In this document: piece by piece, positions 15,531-27,931 of the stretch | Numbering within the stretch: position 1 is the stretch's first letter | How the letters are laid out: the number at the start of each line of letters is the position of its first letter | Assembly (NCBI GenBank): GCA_905183005.1 | Contig: CAJJDO010000082.1 | Location: 62,001-126,000, forward strand | DNA length: 64,000 bases | From: Paramecium pentaurelia | Lineage: Eukaryota > Ciliophora > Oligohymenophorea > Peniculida > Parameciidae | Direction: 5' to 3' | Notes under the pieces: generated by a model | Databases searched by the model: none | The model's input: the letters and a program-made list of their open reading frames with translations, nothing else | Told to the model about the DNA's origin: nothing | Program-made: the position numbers and the translations under genes

Positions 15531-17047
15531 TCAACGAAATCTATCTTCTTAGTAAGCCTCCTAATAAGGTATATAATCAAACTTTTGATTTTCAAAATAT
15601 TTATCCACAGTTTCTTTATCTAATCCTTTTGTTTCAATTACTTTTTATTGGATTATCATGTAACTAAATTGTTATTTAAATTATAATAATACGCTATAAA
15701 ATTAAATATGGAAAATAAAGCAAAGCAATAGGATATATCATATGAGGCAATAATTGGAAACATCTAAGCTACTAATCCTCCAGACATCCAATTCATTAAT
15801 CCACTAACACTTACTCCTAAATCTGGTAATATTTCAGTTAAATATATGAATAATAATGGACCTAAGGAGAATCCAAAACCAAATAGATACGAGAATATAC
15901 AAATAACTATTAAATATGATCCAAATGATGTATTCCCTATACTATTTGACATTACAAATGTTAACATTAATAAACTAATAAAACACCATAATGTTCCATA
16001 TTTTAAAATTGGTTTTCTAATTTATAATGTTATATTAATAATACCTTCCAAATTACTCAATTATTACAGTTGCTAATAAGGCTGTAAATACTCCAATAAA
16101 ACCAACAATTAGATTTAAATAAAATACTTTTTTTGATGCTTAACCAGTCACCTAAGATGACATACATATTCTATACTTAATCAAATATTGAAGAAGAATA
16201 AAACATAATCCCATTTATGCCTCCTAACTGTTGTAAAGAAGCAAGAGAAATTCCAATAAATAATCTACTTCTATATTTTGATGATAATAATTGATTTATA
16301 GTCATCCTCCTTTCTGTTGATTTTTATGATGATTAAAATTATTCATACATTTTTTCTGCCTTATCTTTGTATATCATTTCCACAACTTTATGTAATTGCT
16401 AACTTTGTTTTACATTTATTGATACTTTAAATGATGTTTAGCACAATATACAGGTGTTTCATATTTAAACACAGTTGATAATGCACTAGCTCTTATTATA
16501 CAAGGTATAATAGGTAAATAGAGCATCATCTTATAAAATGGGATAGGCAATGAAAAATCTTAAAATGAAGACATCAAAAATGTTGTCAATATTCCTAAAG
16601 TTATAAACAATTGATTCATTGTTCCTAAAATCCCTGCCTTCTCTTTTGGAGACATTTCATTTATATATACAGGTACTAGAACTCCATTAAGTCCTAGTAC
16701 AAGTCCTACAAAAAATCGAGAAGTCAATAGTGCATATTTGCTTTCATCCATGAATGCTATCATTATAGCCATCATTCCAAAAAGATCAGTTATTTATAAA
16801 CACTTTCTTCTTGAAAATAATCCCATCAATATTGATGCTGATATAGAACCTACACCTCCTCCTATAGTTAATAAAGCTGAATGAAAACGGATATAATTTT
16901 ACATTGCATTAGTCCTTTTGTAAAAGTATCATCAATTTTATAAACATTATATACATCTGAACTTATCACATTCATTTGACCCAAACAGAATCCCATAAAT
17001 AAACTACCCAAACAACAATTTAGAATTATGAGCAATAATTTATTCAT
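15531..17047 (-). CDS. MFS sugar transporter (SP/GLUT family)
   Basis: Twelve-helix major facilitator of the sugar-porter family. Visible signatures are an N-terminal helix (MNKLLLIILNCCLG), the loop 2-3 motif GLFSRRKCL, the helix 4-6 hallmark RFFVGLVLGLNGVLVPVYINEMSP with QLFITLGIL, the helix 7 motif SLQQLGGINGIMFYSSSIF, and the C-terminal VIETKGLDKETVDKYF, the PETKG equivalent. Six short introns (26, 23, 25, 28, 29 nt and similar) are needed. The stop is TGA at 15531-15533. Its start codon is only 7 bp from the start codon of the divergent PP2C gene. The substrate is probably a hexose, but sequence alone cannot fix it. Confidence 0.93.
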
Positions 17048-17054
17048 TAAAATA

Positions 17055-17961
17055 ATGTATACTAACTAAAGTGTGTATATTCCAAAGGCTATAGGTGCAA
17101 AAGAATATGCTTATGATGAAGAAATTAATATACCATACAGATAATAAATGGAAGATTGTATGGACTGAATTTCATTTAGTTTATTTTATAAAGGACAACA
17201 TTTTAGAAGATGGAAGTCAATCTATTTTATTTGGAATCATGGATGGTCATGGAGGATAAACTGTTGCTAAGTTTGTATCCACTAACTTCCCTAAAGTTTA
17301 ACATTCATTAACTATCTCAAGGTTTTTCTTCAGTTACATAAGCAAAAATAAAGACCATTTGATAAATTACTTTAGGATACATTTGAAAAAGTATGAATCA
17401 ATTTATTTTTTAAGATCAATGAAATGGTTAAATAAGAATGTGATTCAAATGAAATTGGATCAACAGCTAGTATAGGATTTATGAGACTTGAAGGAGCCAA
17501 GAGAGTGTTATACTTTGCAAATGTGGGAGATTCTAGAGCATTTCTATTTGGAGATTAAGTTGTACCTTTAACAACAGACCATAAGCCTAATAAATAGGGA
17601 GAGAGAACTCGTATTCAATAGCATTAGGGAACTGTGTTAATGGATCGATTAAATGGAATATTAGCTATATCAAGAGCTTTTGGAGATCACAGTTTTACTT
17701 AATATGGATTGATTTGTACACCAGATTAGGTTAAAGTAGAGTTGAGACTTTCTCATAAATGGGTGGTTGTAGCTTCAGATGGTTTATGGGATGTTGTAAA
17801 TGAATAGGTATCATTTTTATATAATATTAAATAAGGAGTTGTTATAATTCATTAGATATAAAGAATCTGCTGATGAAGTCACTAAATTCTTATAAAAATT
17901 AGCATAAAAAAGATAATCAAAAGACAATGTCTCAATTCTATGCTTGAAAATTCAAATTTGA
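17055..17961 (+). CDS. PP2C-type protein phosphatase
   Basis: Metal-dependent Ser/Thr phosphatase (PPM family). Starts MYTNQSVYIPKAIGAKEYAYDEE. Motifs in order: RQQMED, FGIMDGHGG (metal-binding Asp-Gly), IGSTASIGF, FANVGDSRAFLF, LTTDHKP, GILAISRAFGDHSF and VVASDGLWDVV. About 270 aa, a minimal catalytic domain without extra regions. Introns are 22 nt (about 17157), 26 nt (about 17295), 24 nt (about 17391) and 28 nt (about 17808). The start is the only in-frame ATG ahead of the catalytic RQQMED. TGA at 17959-17961. All main metal-ligand motifs are present, so it should be active. Confidence 0.95.
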
Positions 17962-18521
17962 TTTATATATATATATATTTAGTAACAATTAATTTAATAT
18001 ATATTTCATAACAATAATACATCATAAAGAATCTACTTTAATATTCTATTTTTATAGATTATTAGGAATATTCGTAGTTTATTAAAGGATAATTTATTAA
18101 ATCTTATTTTTTTTATTTAATTCTAGGATATATTTTAATATATCTATTAGAAAATTAACTTTTTTAATAATTTCTATTTAAATAATTCTTATTTCTAAAT
18201 AATCTTGCTTTTTTTTATAATCTTAAACAAAATGAGCCTCTAATTTGATTTAATATATTAATATATTTATGATTTCAAAGGAATCTAATATAATTCAAAA
18301 GATTATAAATATTGTTGTTTCAATATGTTCTCATTCATTTGAATTCATAAATTTAAGGATAACATATTATTATTATATACTTTTTTATATTAAATAATGA
18401 TTTTGATAAATATTAGTTCTAACTTAATTATATAGATATTTTATAGATAATATGTAATACGGAATTTTGAATAATATATATGTGTTTTTTGGAATTTCCA
18501 TATTAAATTATTTGACTCAAA
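17962..18521. other. AT-rich intergenic stretch
   Basis: About 560 bp between the PP2C gene and the hydrolase gene. Homopolymer-rich, with no conserved frame on either strand. It should include the 3' end of the phosphatase transcript and the upstream region of the hydrolase. Confidence 0.5.
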
Positions 18522-20084
18522 ATGTTAAAATTTGTTCAAAAAACAAAATATGCTCGTTGGATAATATTTGGAATGATTGGATTCTCTGTATTAGCGATAA
18601 GCCTCTTAATTGTTTTTTTAGTTAACATTATTACCCCCTTTGGAAGATTGACAAAATCTTCTCCAGCAAATACTTTTATAGAATTAATCTTCTGTATTTT
18701 TGTCTCAATTAACTTGATATTGCGATTAAATGATATAATGAAGAATAAACCATAAGAATTCTATAAAATTGGACTAGACATTATTATTGCTGCCATAGCA
18801 ATACTTTAAATTATAGATTTTATTTGTTGGTTCATTAATCCTGTTTGTGATGTATTAGCTGCCTGTATTTGCTTATTTACATTTATAATTGCAGGTTTTT
18901 AATCTACTTTATGGATTCTATAGAGAATTTAGAATAGTAAGAAAGTATAAGAAGTTGACACTTATTTGACACAATAAATTTAGTTAACAGAAAGTTAGAG
19001 CTTTGTCAATATAACATAAACTTCAAAATGTGTGATAGCTCTAAAATACATTCTATATTCTTTTGTATTAGTATTAGTAATCTTAAATACATGTTAAATA
19101 ATTCATGAAGCTAATCATCCAGGTAGTTTAGGAGAAGGTGAATAATATTATATTGTTGAAAGTTAAGGTTAAGATGTCAAAATCAGAACTTATTGTACTG
19201 GAGCTAAGAATTTACCATAGATTATTTTAGAGGCTGGAGGAGGTTCTAGTGGAGTAGATTTTTATGAAATATAAACTCAACTTTCCAAAAATTACAGAGT
19301 TTGTAGTTATGATAGGGCTGGATATGGAATGAGTTGGTAAGCAGCATCTCCTTAAAGTTCTAATAATACTATGAGTATTGCTTAATAAGTAATGGATAAA
19401 GTTGGATTTAATACTTCAGTATCAAATTCAATAGTTTGTGTAGGTCATTCTGTTGGAGGATAATTATGTCGTTATTATGCATAATATATGACAAGCATTA
19501 AAGGGATTATCTTATTAGATTCAGTACCAGTAATGAATTGGTTTTATTTGGTTGGATAATGTTAGAATTAAACTGTAAGTTAAGTGTATACTTAATAAAA
19601 ATCAACATTGCCTCTGATTAAGTTTATGGCTTCATTATGGCCATTATATATAGAGACACCATTCTTCATGGGAAAGGAAGGATTTGAACCATCAAATCTA
19701 TAGAGCTGGATAAATTGGTAAATCACTACTACAAGAAATTGGTATTCATAATCACTTGGATATGCATCTGAACTAGAAGAATGTTAAGAAGAATGTATGG
19801 AGTCATCTATTATAAATCCATAGTCAATGATTATTAAGCCAATTATTGTTATAACTGCTTAAAATTAATCTATAACATGTGCTGATAGAAATTTAACAGG
19901 TTCTGATTGTTAATAATATGAATGTTCTTTTAATCAGACATTTTAATTAGTAGTTAATTAATCTCTCTTAGGTAATCAAATAAGTACATATGTTGAATGT
20001 CCAGGTATTTGTAATCATGATTTTGTGTGGAAATAACCAGATTTTATAGTTTAACAAATTGAATATTATATCCCACTATTTTGA
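18522..20084 (+). CDS. Membrane-anchored alpha/beta hydrolase
   Basis: About 520 aa in one exon. The N-terminal half has five hydrophobic helices (for example WIIFGMIGFSVLAISLLIV, IGLDIIIAAIAILQIIDF, VLAACICLFTFIIAGF and YILYSFVLVLVILNTC). The C-terminal half is an alpha/beta hydrolase: oxyanion-side ILEAGGGSSG, CSYDRAGYGMSW, the nucleophile elbow VCVGHSVGGQLC, IILLDSVPVMNW and a late histidine in CNHDFVWKQPDF. This is the lipase/esterase arrangement Ser-Asp-His; substrate unknown. Many cysteines after the elbow suggest a lumenal or extracellular catalytic domain with disulfides (inference). Similar multi-pass hydrolases are common in ciliates. Confidence 0.88.
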
Positions 20085-20186
20085 TCTGGTTATATTTATA
20101 ATAATTTTACAATAATTAATTTTTAGATTAATATATTATTATTATTTAAATTAAGAATATGAAATAATTGAATAATTATTTAATGT

Positions 20187-23100
20187 TCATTTCTAATTGG
20201 AATTTTTATAATCCTATCTTAATTTTCTATCTCTTCTCTAAATGATTTCAAGTCTAGTTTTTTCCCTATAGTTTAGAGTTAATGCATATACTCTTATGCT
20301 CCATCTAAATTATGATTAGATAATTCAATAAGGTCGGTTCTGTATCTACAATCACTAGGTAATGGAATTTCAGTTTTAATAATATAGGCTGGATCTATCT
20401 TTTCTAAATCCCAATATTTGATTCCATCCCAACTAATAGATTCTAGCCAAGAACCTTCAACTTTTGATACTACTCTATTATGCTAAAACAAAGTCCCCCT
20501 AAAATATAAAATCTAAATAAAATACTCAAAATAATCAGTTGGCTTCTAATTTCTTCCAATTAACATACCTGCACCCTCAGAAAATTTGATATCACAAATA
20601 ATATCATTCTTTTAATCAACAAATTTGATACTCCCATACCATTCTAATAATCTAGCACCATAAATTAAACCACTGACTTTAACAGGTGGCATACTAAATG
20701 TAATTCTTTAACCATCACTAAATTCAACAACATTCTCTCCTACTTAATGTCCTATAACTGCATTATATCTTAAAGCAGCCTAATATTCAAAATGTCCAAA
20801 AAATCTATATCTCTTTCTAAAATGTTCAATATAAAAATGTGAAATAGGAGGATGATGACTTGTATGTTCAATTGAAACTGATGATCCATCTTACCATTAA
20901 CCTTAAAATGTTTCACCTAAAATAGGATTAAATGGTTTCTTTTATCTGCCTCCATAATATAAACCAGCTATAATCATTGTAACAACAAGTTTAAATCTCT
21001 CTTTTTCATCTTATTATCCTAAAGCATATTCCATATATATAGGCATAAAACCCCAATAATCACATATTCTTTCAATCATAGATCTAGGTTCAAATATACG
21101 AACAGGTAATGAAAATGAAATAATATTTCGTCCTTCAAATAATTATCTACCTGCTGATCTCATTAAATCTAATACTAATCCATCCTATGCTTTAATTTCT
21201 TCCTTATTAAAACATTCAATTCCACCCTCTTTAAATCTTCTATATCCTGGTACTCGTTCTTCCAATCTTTTACTTTTTAATTATTATCCATTTTTCAATA
21301 ATGTGATTGAATTTATTTATTCATCAAATCCTACAATAGATTTTGATTTCTATTTAATATAAGTGGATGATAATTCACTTACTATTGATTGTTAAAATTA
21401 ATGAAATCTTTCTTCATCAATAGTTTATGAAATCAAACTCAGATTCTCTGCTTTATTATATAAATATTTTTCCTAATTATATTAAAATTACTAATTACCA
21501 ATTCAGTAGTTATTCTTTAACAAGTTATTTCACAATAATAATTTACTAATCCTTTGCCTGAGACCTTAGGAATTCTTTGTATTTCATAAGCTTCAAACAT
21601 ATTAAATTTATTGTTTTCAGAAGTCAAGATATCAACAATAAATGAACTACCATTATTAATAATGAATCTATATCTCAATAAGTTCATTTAAATTATGACT
21701 GGTTTTGATACTACTTATTTTTGTCTAATAGGATGTATAATAAAATGAACTTTAGCTCTTTTCTAATATAAATTAACATATTTACAGCAAATTCTATATC
21801 GTTATTATCTTTTATTTTATTAATTTAAACAAAATTGCTATCCAGAACTTTTTTAAATTTCAAGTTCTTAATTATTCTAAATGCTTTTGTTGAATCAATA
21901 TCACAAACCATTCTCCCATAAACTCTTATAGTCTAAGCTTTTTGTTTATTAAAGTAGGAGGCAGATAAGCCTGCAACCAAGAATGCCATCAAAAATGGTA
22001 ACCAATTCGGTTTTAAATAAACAATAAAACAGAATAAGATACTTAGAAGTAGATATAGCTTCCAATTCATAGTATTTTTATTTTAAACAGGACTTTCATA
22101 TATTTTAACTCCATTTCTAAATTTACGAAATTGCCATTATTGTTGTAAATCATCAAGGGTAGTTAATATTTTATATTTAGATAATTCTTTTGGGAGAGTA
22201 TCAGTCAATAAATAAGTATTAGTAACTACGAAAGAAGGTCGTTTTTCTGTTTATACAATTGCTGTAGTGGCTTGAGAGATCTCTTCATGCCATTATTAAG
22301 TTTCATCTAGAGTTTCACCACTGAAATAGAATTGCTTATTATTTTAGGCTTCTACTTCTAAATAAAAGCAATGTTCTCTATCATCTAAAGTAGAGATAGG
22401 TGATATGTAAGCTTCTCTTAGATTAATGGCACCTCTTGGTACTTTATCATTTCTATCTTTAAAATATATCAAAGTTTATCCATCTAAAACTAAATATCTT
22501 TAATTCCAATTGTAATCTATAGGACCATCTCCTCTTTTCAGTATCATTCCTGCTTTTTTTCTCTATAATTAAGGAGTTTTAGTTAGAGTTTATGAATTTG
22601 TTAGACTAACCTGAGATTATTTGACAGGAGTAGAGAAAGTTGATTAAGATAGATTAGGATAATGTTTAAAGTATTTTTTCTTTAATCTAAATGTTGATGA
22701 TATATAAATTACTCTTTATATGAGGTCTTTTATAAATCTTTAAGAGAGGTTATTTATTGATACACATTTAACTTGATCTCTTATTATTGTAATAGAACTT
22801 ATTTATTCATTCTAAACAATTCAGAATCATTTATGCCTTACCAAACATTATAAGTAAGTAACATAGACTTATAGAAATACAATATGTATTTTCTAATTAT
22901 TTCTGTTAAGAATTATGCAATTACATTTGACTCATCACCATACTGATAGATATTAATTTCAACATTCAAATTAATAGCAACAATGTTAGGACAGAATCGT
23001 TACCAATTATTCCTCTCTAAAATGCCAAAGTTGTCTCTTAATTTTCTCTCAACATCTTTTTCATATCCCTTAAAATAATCCAAATCTTCTGCAACCACAT

Positions 23101-23332
23101 CAATGACTTAAGCAGCTCTATTTGGACTTTAAGTTACTTTAGCAATTAAAGCAACTTCAATTCCTGAAAATTGAACAATATTAAATATTCTCTATTCACA
23201 ATTTTCAAATGAAGTCTTACGCTCTTAAATTTGAATCTATTTCTGATTTGTCAATTGTACCATAAACTCTGGTAAGTAATTAGAAAGTATGTACATTTTA
23301 ACAATTGGTGACTAACTTAATATCAAATTCAT
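20187..23332 (-). CDS. PH and oxysterol-binding-protein domain lipid transfer protein
   Basis: Large lipid-transfer protein. Order: an unassigned N-terminal region (GIEVALIAKVTQSPNRAAQV), a PH domain (MILKRGDGPIDYNWNQRYLV ... QQWHEEISQAT), a hydrophobic pair of helices (LYLLLSILFCFIVYL and LPFLMAFLVAGLSA), a middle region with START-like spacing (RVYGRMVCDIDSTKAFRI), then the ORP core with KPFNPILGETFQG and the HHPP lipid-headgroup motif. A final 26-nt intron at about 20259-20284 gives the usual charged end (EEKTRLEIIQRRDRKLR) and TGA at 20187-20189. At least five introns of 23-27 nt. The 5' end is uncertain: coding-like sequence may extend upstream to about 23460, and the start at 23332 is a best guess. 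Confidence 0.85.
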
Positions 23333-23499
23333 ACTTATGATACCAATTCAACCTTTTACTAATTTTGCTTACTCAGATCGAAATCTATTAAATAGTCTAC
23401 AAATTTGCTTCCCTTTTAGAAACTCTAAATAGGATGAGCAAAAAGTTTACTTCAGCACTAATTGGTAATATCACACTATATTATTATTTCATTAAATTA

Positions 23500-24066
23500 A
23501 TGGACGTATCAATAGAGAAAGTCACACAAAGAACCAATCAATAAACCATTAGATTACTGTCCTTGATCAAGAAAGATATTTCTTAAAAACTTAAAAAAAA
23601 TCACTTCTCACCTCCTTCATCACCATCTATATTAGAAGCTGTTCGATCTAAACCTTTAATAAAAATTGAAAAATAACAAAGATCACCAGTAGTTTAACAA
23701 ATAAATGATCTAGATTTTGGTTACATGGAAGAATTAGAAAGGAAAAAAATGTTTATGATGATTAGACTTGGTCATCTTAAGGATCCTGCAAGAATGCTTC
23801 CAATCCATAATTATAATAAAATACCAGTACTACCTAAAAAAAAGAGAAGAAAAAACCATTAAACTCCATCACCAAAGGTATCTCCTTTGAAAATTACTTT
23901 ACATAATCCCAATGATATTTCATTACCTGCTTTAAGTACAAAAATACATGAGGATCCATATTAAATGAGTAGAATACATAATACTATCAAGCAGAAATTA
24001 GATAAAAAATAAAGGAGATTAAATGTTATCAATAAAAGAATACTAAATAAATTCTCTATTGAATGA
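23500..24066 (+). CDS. Small basic protein, 188 aa, unknown
   Basis: Uninterrupted frame of 189 codons from ATG 23500 to TGA 24064-24066. Strongly basic, Pro/Ser-rich (NHFSPPSSPSILEAVRSKP), with a central helix (MEELERKKMFMMIRLGHL), a cluster PKKKRRKNHQTPSPKV that could be a nuclear signal and CDK-type sites, and a basic end. No family recognised. It starts 167 bp from the divergent ORP start. Confidence 0.7.
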
Positions 24067-24273
24067 ATAATCAACTAATAATGTTAAATTTGATTATCAC
24101 TAATTATGATAATTCAAATTGATACTTTATTTATTCAATATACTTTCAACTACATTCAAAAAACTCTAATAATTACATATTTTTGCTCATTTTATTGTTT
24201 TTGTTTAAGAATAATAGGAATTAAATCCTATTAAAATGATTTTAGATTTTTTAAATAATATTATTTAATTAAA

Positions 24274-24972
24274 ATGGGATCCACCTCAAGATATACATTT
24301 ACATTTGAAAAATTAGTAGAAGTCTCATCTAATGATTTTCTTGGTCATTCTGTGGCTGGTACTCTATTTGTTTTGGCCTTGATTACACACTTCTACAATT
24401 ATCGTAAAGGTTTGGGTTTTACTTATTGGTGGTTTTTGGTAAATGGATATTTGATACATTTGTATATGGATGGTTTGGCTGCTTATTTTGAATATTCAAA
24501 GACGTATTCAATTATTATATTTTAGTACTCATTACTTATATTCTCAAATGGATGCAAGATTCCTTAGAGATGATAAGATGGTTGCTATAGTATCAATAGG
24601 TGAGACATTTGTTATGGGACCATTATGTATAATAATTGCATTACTCTATAAGTCTTCAAAACAAGAGCATAATGTATCTATTAAAATAATATTATTAAGT
24701 TATTAAGAGAAGTATTGATCCTTGTAGTTTCATCATTTTAAATATGTGGAACAGTAGTATTCTGTGCTTAACCTATTTGGGCTGGCTTTATTGAATAATG
24801 TGGAGCAGAAGGATGTTTTACATTCTCAATTTTTAACATATTCTTTTTCTGGTTCTCCTTTGTGTTTTGTGATTCTATCTGGATTTGGTAGCCAATCAAA
24901 GAAATTATTAAATCTTATAAGAGATTGGAATAATTAATCAAACCCTAACAATAAAAACTGAAGAAGAATTGA
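24274..24972 (+). CDS. EBP-family (EXPERA) sterol delta8-delta7 isomerase-like protein
   Basis: Small ER membrane protein of about 216 aa. Introns of 22 nt (about 24503) and 26 nt (about 24681) restore frame. Four or five hydrophobic helices. Motifs match the emopamil-binding protein family: NGYLIHLYMDGLAAYFEY, then YSQMDARFLRDDKMVAIVSI (the K.Y...DSRY region), GETFVMGPL (the MExxTA..GP region), and FVFCDSIWIWQPIKEI near the end (the F..N..W...P region). The usual H...EG glutamate of the first motif is aspartate here. Expected role: sterol double-bond shift or a related binding function. Confidence 0.8.
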
Positions 24973-25031
24973 TATTTATTAAATGTGCATGTGATTAATT
25001 ATTAAAGAATATATATAAATATAATATTTAA

Positions 25032-25660
25032 ATGGATATCATTGATTTCAACAAACCAAATTCTGTCAAGAAGGTCAAAGTTGGTAATTGTATTTAATAT
25101 TATTGACATAGTTAAAAAGATTGTAACATAAGTACCTACAATTAATAAATAATAATAGAATAAAGAGTTTTACAATAAAGCTTTAGAGAAAATCATTCAA
25201 TTATTAAAAGAAAATAATCCTTCTTTAGCCACTCAAAATAATATATAATTAGAGAAACCATAGATTGATAGATTGGGAACAAAGAAAACTTTATGGAAAA
25301 ATTTTGATTCTATTTGTATATAAATGAATAGAGAAGCATAACATGTTAGTTAATATTTGTTAATTGAGATGGGTACTGAAGGGTATTCTATAAATAATTA
25401 TATTAGATCATTAGCAGATGAAAAATTGATAATAAAAGGTAGGTACACAAGTACTTAAATTGAAACATTAATAAAAAAATATTTGTGTATTTATTAGTTT
25501 AAAATCTATAGAGGAATATGTTTTATGCTCATTATGTATGAGTTCAGCAACTATATTAATAAGAGATGTTGAATCTAGACTATACAGTAAAGAATGTAAA
25601 AATTGTAAGGCTACAAAAACAGTTGCAACACTCAAGATTTCAAATAAGAAATAAAAATGA
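25032..25660 (+). CDS. eIF2-beta/eIF5-type translation factor
   Basis: Translation initiation factor subunit. After a 28-nt intron near 25085 and a 25-nt intron near 25477, the protein reads MDIIDFNKPNSVKKVKVVKK, a linker, then the conserved core TLWKNFDSICIQMNRE, HVSQYLLIEMGTEGYS, LIIKGRYTSTQIETLIKKYLQEYVLC and a C2-C2 zinc ribbon (CSLC ... CKNC) ending TLKISNKKQK. About 190 aa. The N-terminal Lys-rich blocks of full-length eIF2-beta are short here. The domain is shared by eIF2-beta and eIF5, but the C-terminal zinc ribbon followed immediately by the end favours eIF2-beta. Confidence 0.9.
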
Positions 25661-25878
25661 TTGTTAATATTTTCATGTTATTAATGTTCATAAATTTTGA
25701 TTTTAAATTATAAACTAAATAATCTTATCCAATTTCTAAATAAATCAAAAAAATATTATAATAATTCAAAATATAATGAAACTATGAAAATAGAATATTA
25801 ATATATTAAATTATTAATTCATTTAAATTATTAGATTTATAAGGAAATACTAATTTAAATATTAATTTAATAATTAAA

Positions 25879-27373
25879 TCATTATAAAGTATCAAATCTA
25901 TCTAATAACTACTTTTTAGTCATTGATCTAATTTCTAAATAAGCATCCATAGTTGGATCTAAATTATATTATTATAATATATATACCAATCATAGAATTC
26001 ATAAATTTATCAACTTATAATGCATCTAAAACTTAGACACAATGGGTTAATAAGGTTTTTTCTTAGTTAGTATCTAAAAAGGCAACATAATTAGATTATT
26101 TAATTTGATTTACATAATTTTTAATATTTTATCTATAATTATCTTTAATTTCTAATGATTAAGCATCTAATATCACTTTATATTCTTTTAATCCAATATT
26201 CAATTAATCAACTTCTTTAGAAATAGTTTCAACCAATCGTGTAAATTCAAAATTGGATTATAATCTATTATCTTATGATTATTTTAAATGAATTGATAAT
26301 TTATTTAAACTAAAATATTCAGTAGCTGTTGTACATTAGTTTTTAATAACACTTAATAATTGTTGTCCTCTATTATTAGCCAATAATAATAGATAGTATG
26401 CAATTAATGGTGATTCTTTATTCTATGATTATTCTAATATAGTATGAGCAGTTTAACACATGAATTAAACTTTGCATCTTTCATTTACTATTTCTTATAA
26501 GATACTTGCATTGCTAATATTATTATTAACTGGTTATAGAATATTCTATTCTGGTTTCTCTGAATAAAGTTCCAAATCTCCACTAAACTCTCCATCATTT
26601 TTTAAAGGAATTTTAAATAAATATTCCCAAGTACATCGTTTATTGGGATCTTTAATAAGCATTGATTTCATAAGAGTAATTGTTTATTTAGTAAAATGAA
26701 ATTATGGAGGTATAACCCAATCAGTTTCATCTTGAGCAGTTATTAATTTAGCAATAGATTTTTCTTCAAATGGACACTTACCAATCAATAATTCATATAA
26801 TACTGCTCCTAAACTCCAAATATCTGCCTTACTATTATAGGAAAGACCTCTTAGTACTTCTGGTGCCATATATATTGGTGAACCTAACATAGTGGCTGTA
26901 ACATCATTTTTGATTGGTTTACAAAATCCAAAATCTGCTAATTTGTAAATTCCATTATGAATTAATATGTTAGATGGTTTTAAATCTCGATGAATAATTG
27001 AGTTTTCTCTAAGAACTTTAAATGCTTAAATTAATTGATATATTATCTCTAATGATTTTCTCTCTGTAAAATGTCCTTACAATAATAATAATTTATCAAG
27101 AGGACCTCCTGAACAATATTCATATACAAAATGATATTGATGAGTCATTTTAATTAATTCAATGAATTTAACAACATATGGACAATGTTAAAGTTTTTAA
27201 AGTACTTCTATTTCTTGCATACTTAATTCAAGTAATTTGGGTGTTTCATTAAATTTGGCCACATCCACACTTTTAATTGCAACTACTGTTTAAGTAAGAA
27301 GATTGGTTGCTCTATAGACTTTTCCAAACTCTCCTTATCCAATTTATTCATGAACCTTATATTATTCAATCAT
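25879..27373 (-). CDS. Ser/Thr protein kinase, ULK/Atg1-like
   Basis: Complete kinase domain at the N-terminus: GQGEFGKVYRA (glycine loop), VVAIKSV (ATP lysine), MQEIEVLQ (helix C Glu), HRDLKPSNIL, ADFGFCK, GSPIYMAPEVL and DIWSLGAVLYELL. The DFGF and SPIYMAPE context matches ULK/Atg1 kinases, which start autophagy. The C-terminal 250 residues are helical and unassigned. A 28-nt intron near 25975 precedes the last exon; TGA at 25879-25881. Its start codon overlaps the stop codon of the upstream minus-strand gene in an ATGA arrangement. An autophagy role is inference from the kinase domain only. Confidence 0.9.
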
Positions 27374-27905
27374 TTTTTTAACAGTTAAATTAATAAATCA
27401 AAACTATATTGCTCATTTGAATTGTTTAATTGTGTTTCAAATTATTAGAGAATATTCATTGTAATAGGACTAACTTTCTTCATTTACTCTGCTAATTCAT
27501 GTAACTCTCTCAACCTTAAAGACCAAATAATGATTTGAACAGCTTTGTCTATGGTTAGCATTTCATCATAATTGTCAACTATGTACTTTTATAATAATGC
27601 TAAATTATGTGGAATAAAAAGTAAAGTAAAACTAGTTATCAAATAAGATCTTTTGACTTTTGTTAATTGATACTATTCTACCAAGAGTTGATAGAGCATA
27701 GATTACAATTATTGTTTTGTTTGATTATTTGTTGTTAGAAAGTATAAATAATGTGCTAAATTAGAGGGTTGTTCATATACGAATAGCCAAGGATTAGTTG
27801 GTAAAAAAGCTTCAAATTAACTGATTTATTCTTAGACAACAGCATTCCAATTTGAATCTTTTATGAATTACTTAATTTCATTCTAAAGTTCAGATTAACT
27901 TATCA
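27370..27905 (-). CDS. Helical protein of 178 aa, unknown
   Basis: Intron-free frame MISQSELQNEIKQFIKDSNW ... LLIQLLKK, ending at TGA 27370-27372, which shares bases with the next gene's ATG. Predicted all-helical with repeated Leu/Gln heptads, no membrane segment, no motif recognised. It starts 26 bp from the divergent SMG-like gene. Because a dedicated 3' end and promoter between it and the kinase cannot exist in 0 bp, it may be co-transcribed with the kinase or joined by an unseen splice; no intron of normal size joins the frames. Confidence 0.7.
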
Positions 27906-27931
27906 TAATTCTTTATAATAATATTTAATTT

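Noticed and set aside
20015..20186. ORP reading frame apparently running into the hydrolase gene without a stop
   Set aside because: A 26-nt intron (GTATATGC...CTATAG, about 20259-20284) restores the typical ORP C-terminus and a TGA at 20187.
23333..23470. Upstream exon for the ORP gene (frame reading SSYLEFLKGKQICRLF)
   Set aside because: Looks coding but no ATG and no intron of normal length joins it to the main frame; left as a note in the ORP entry.
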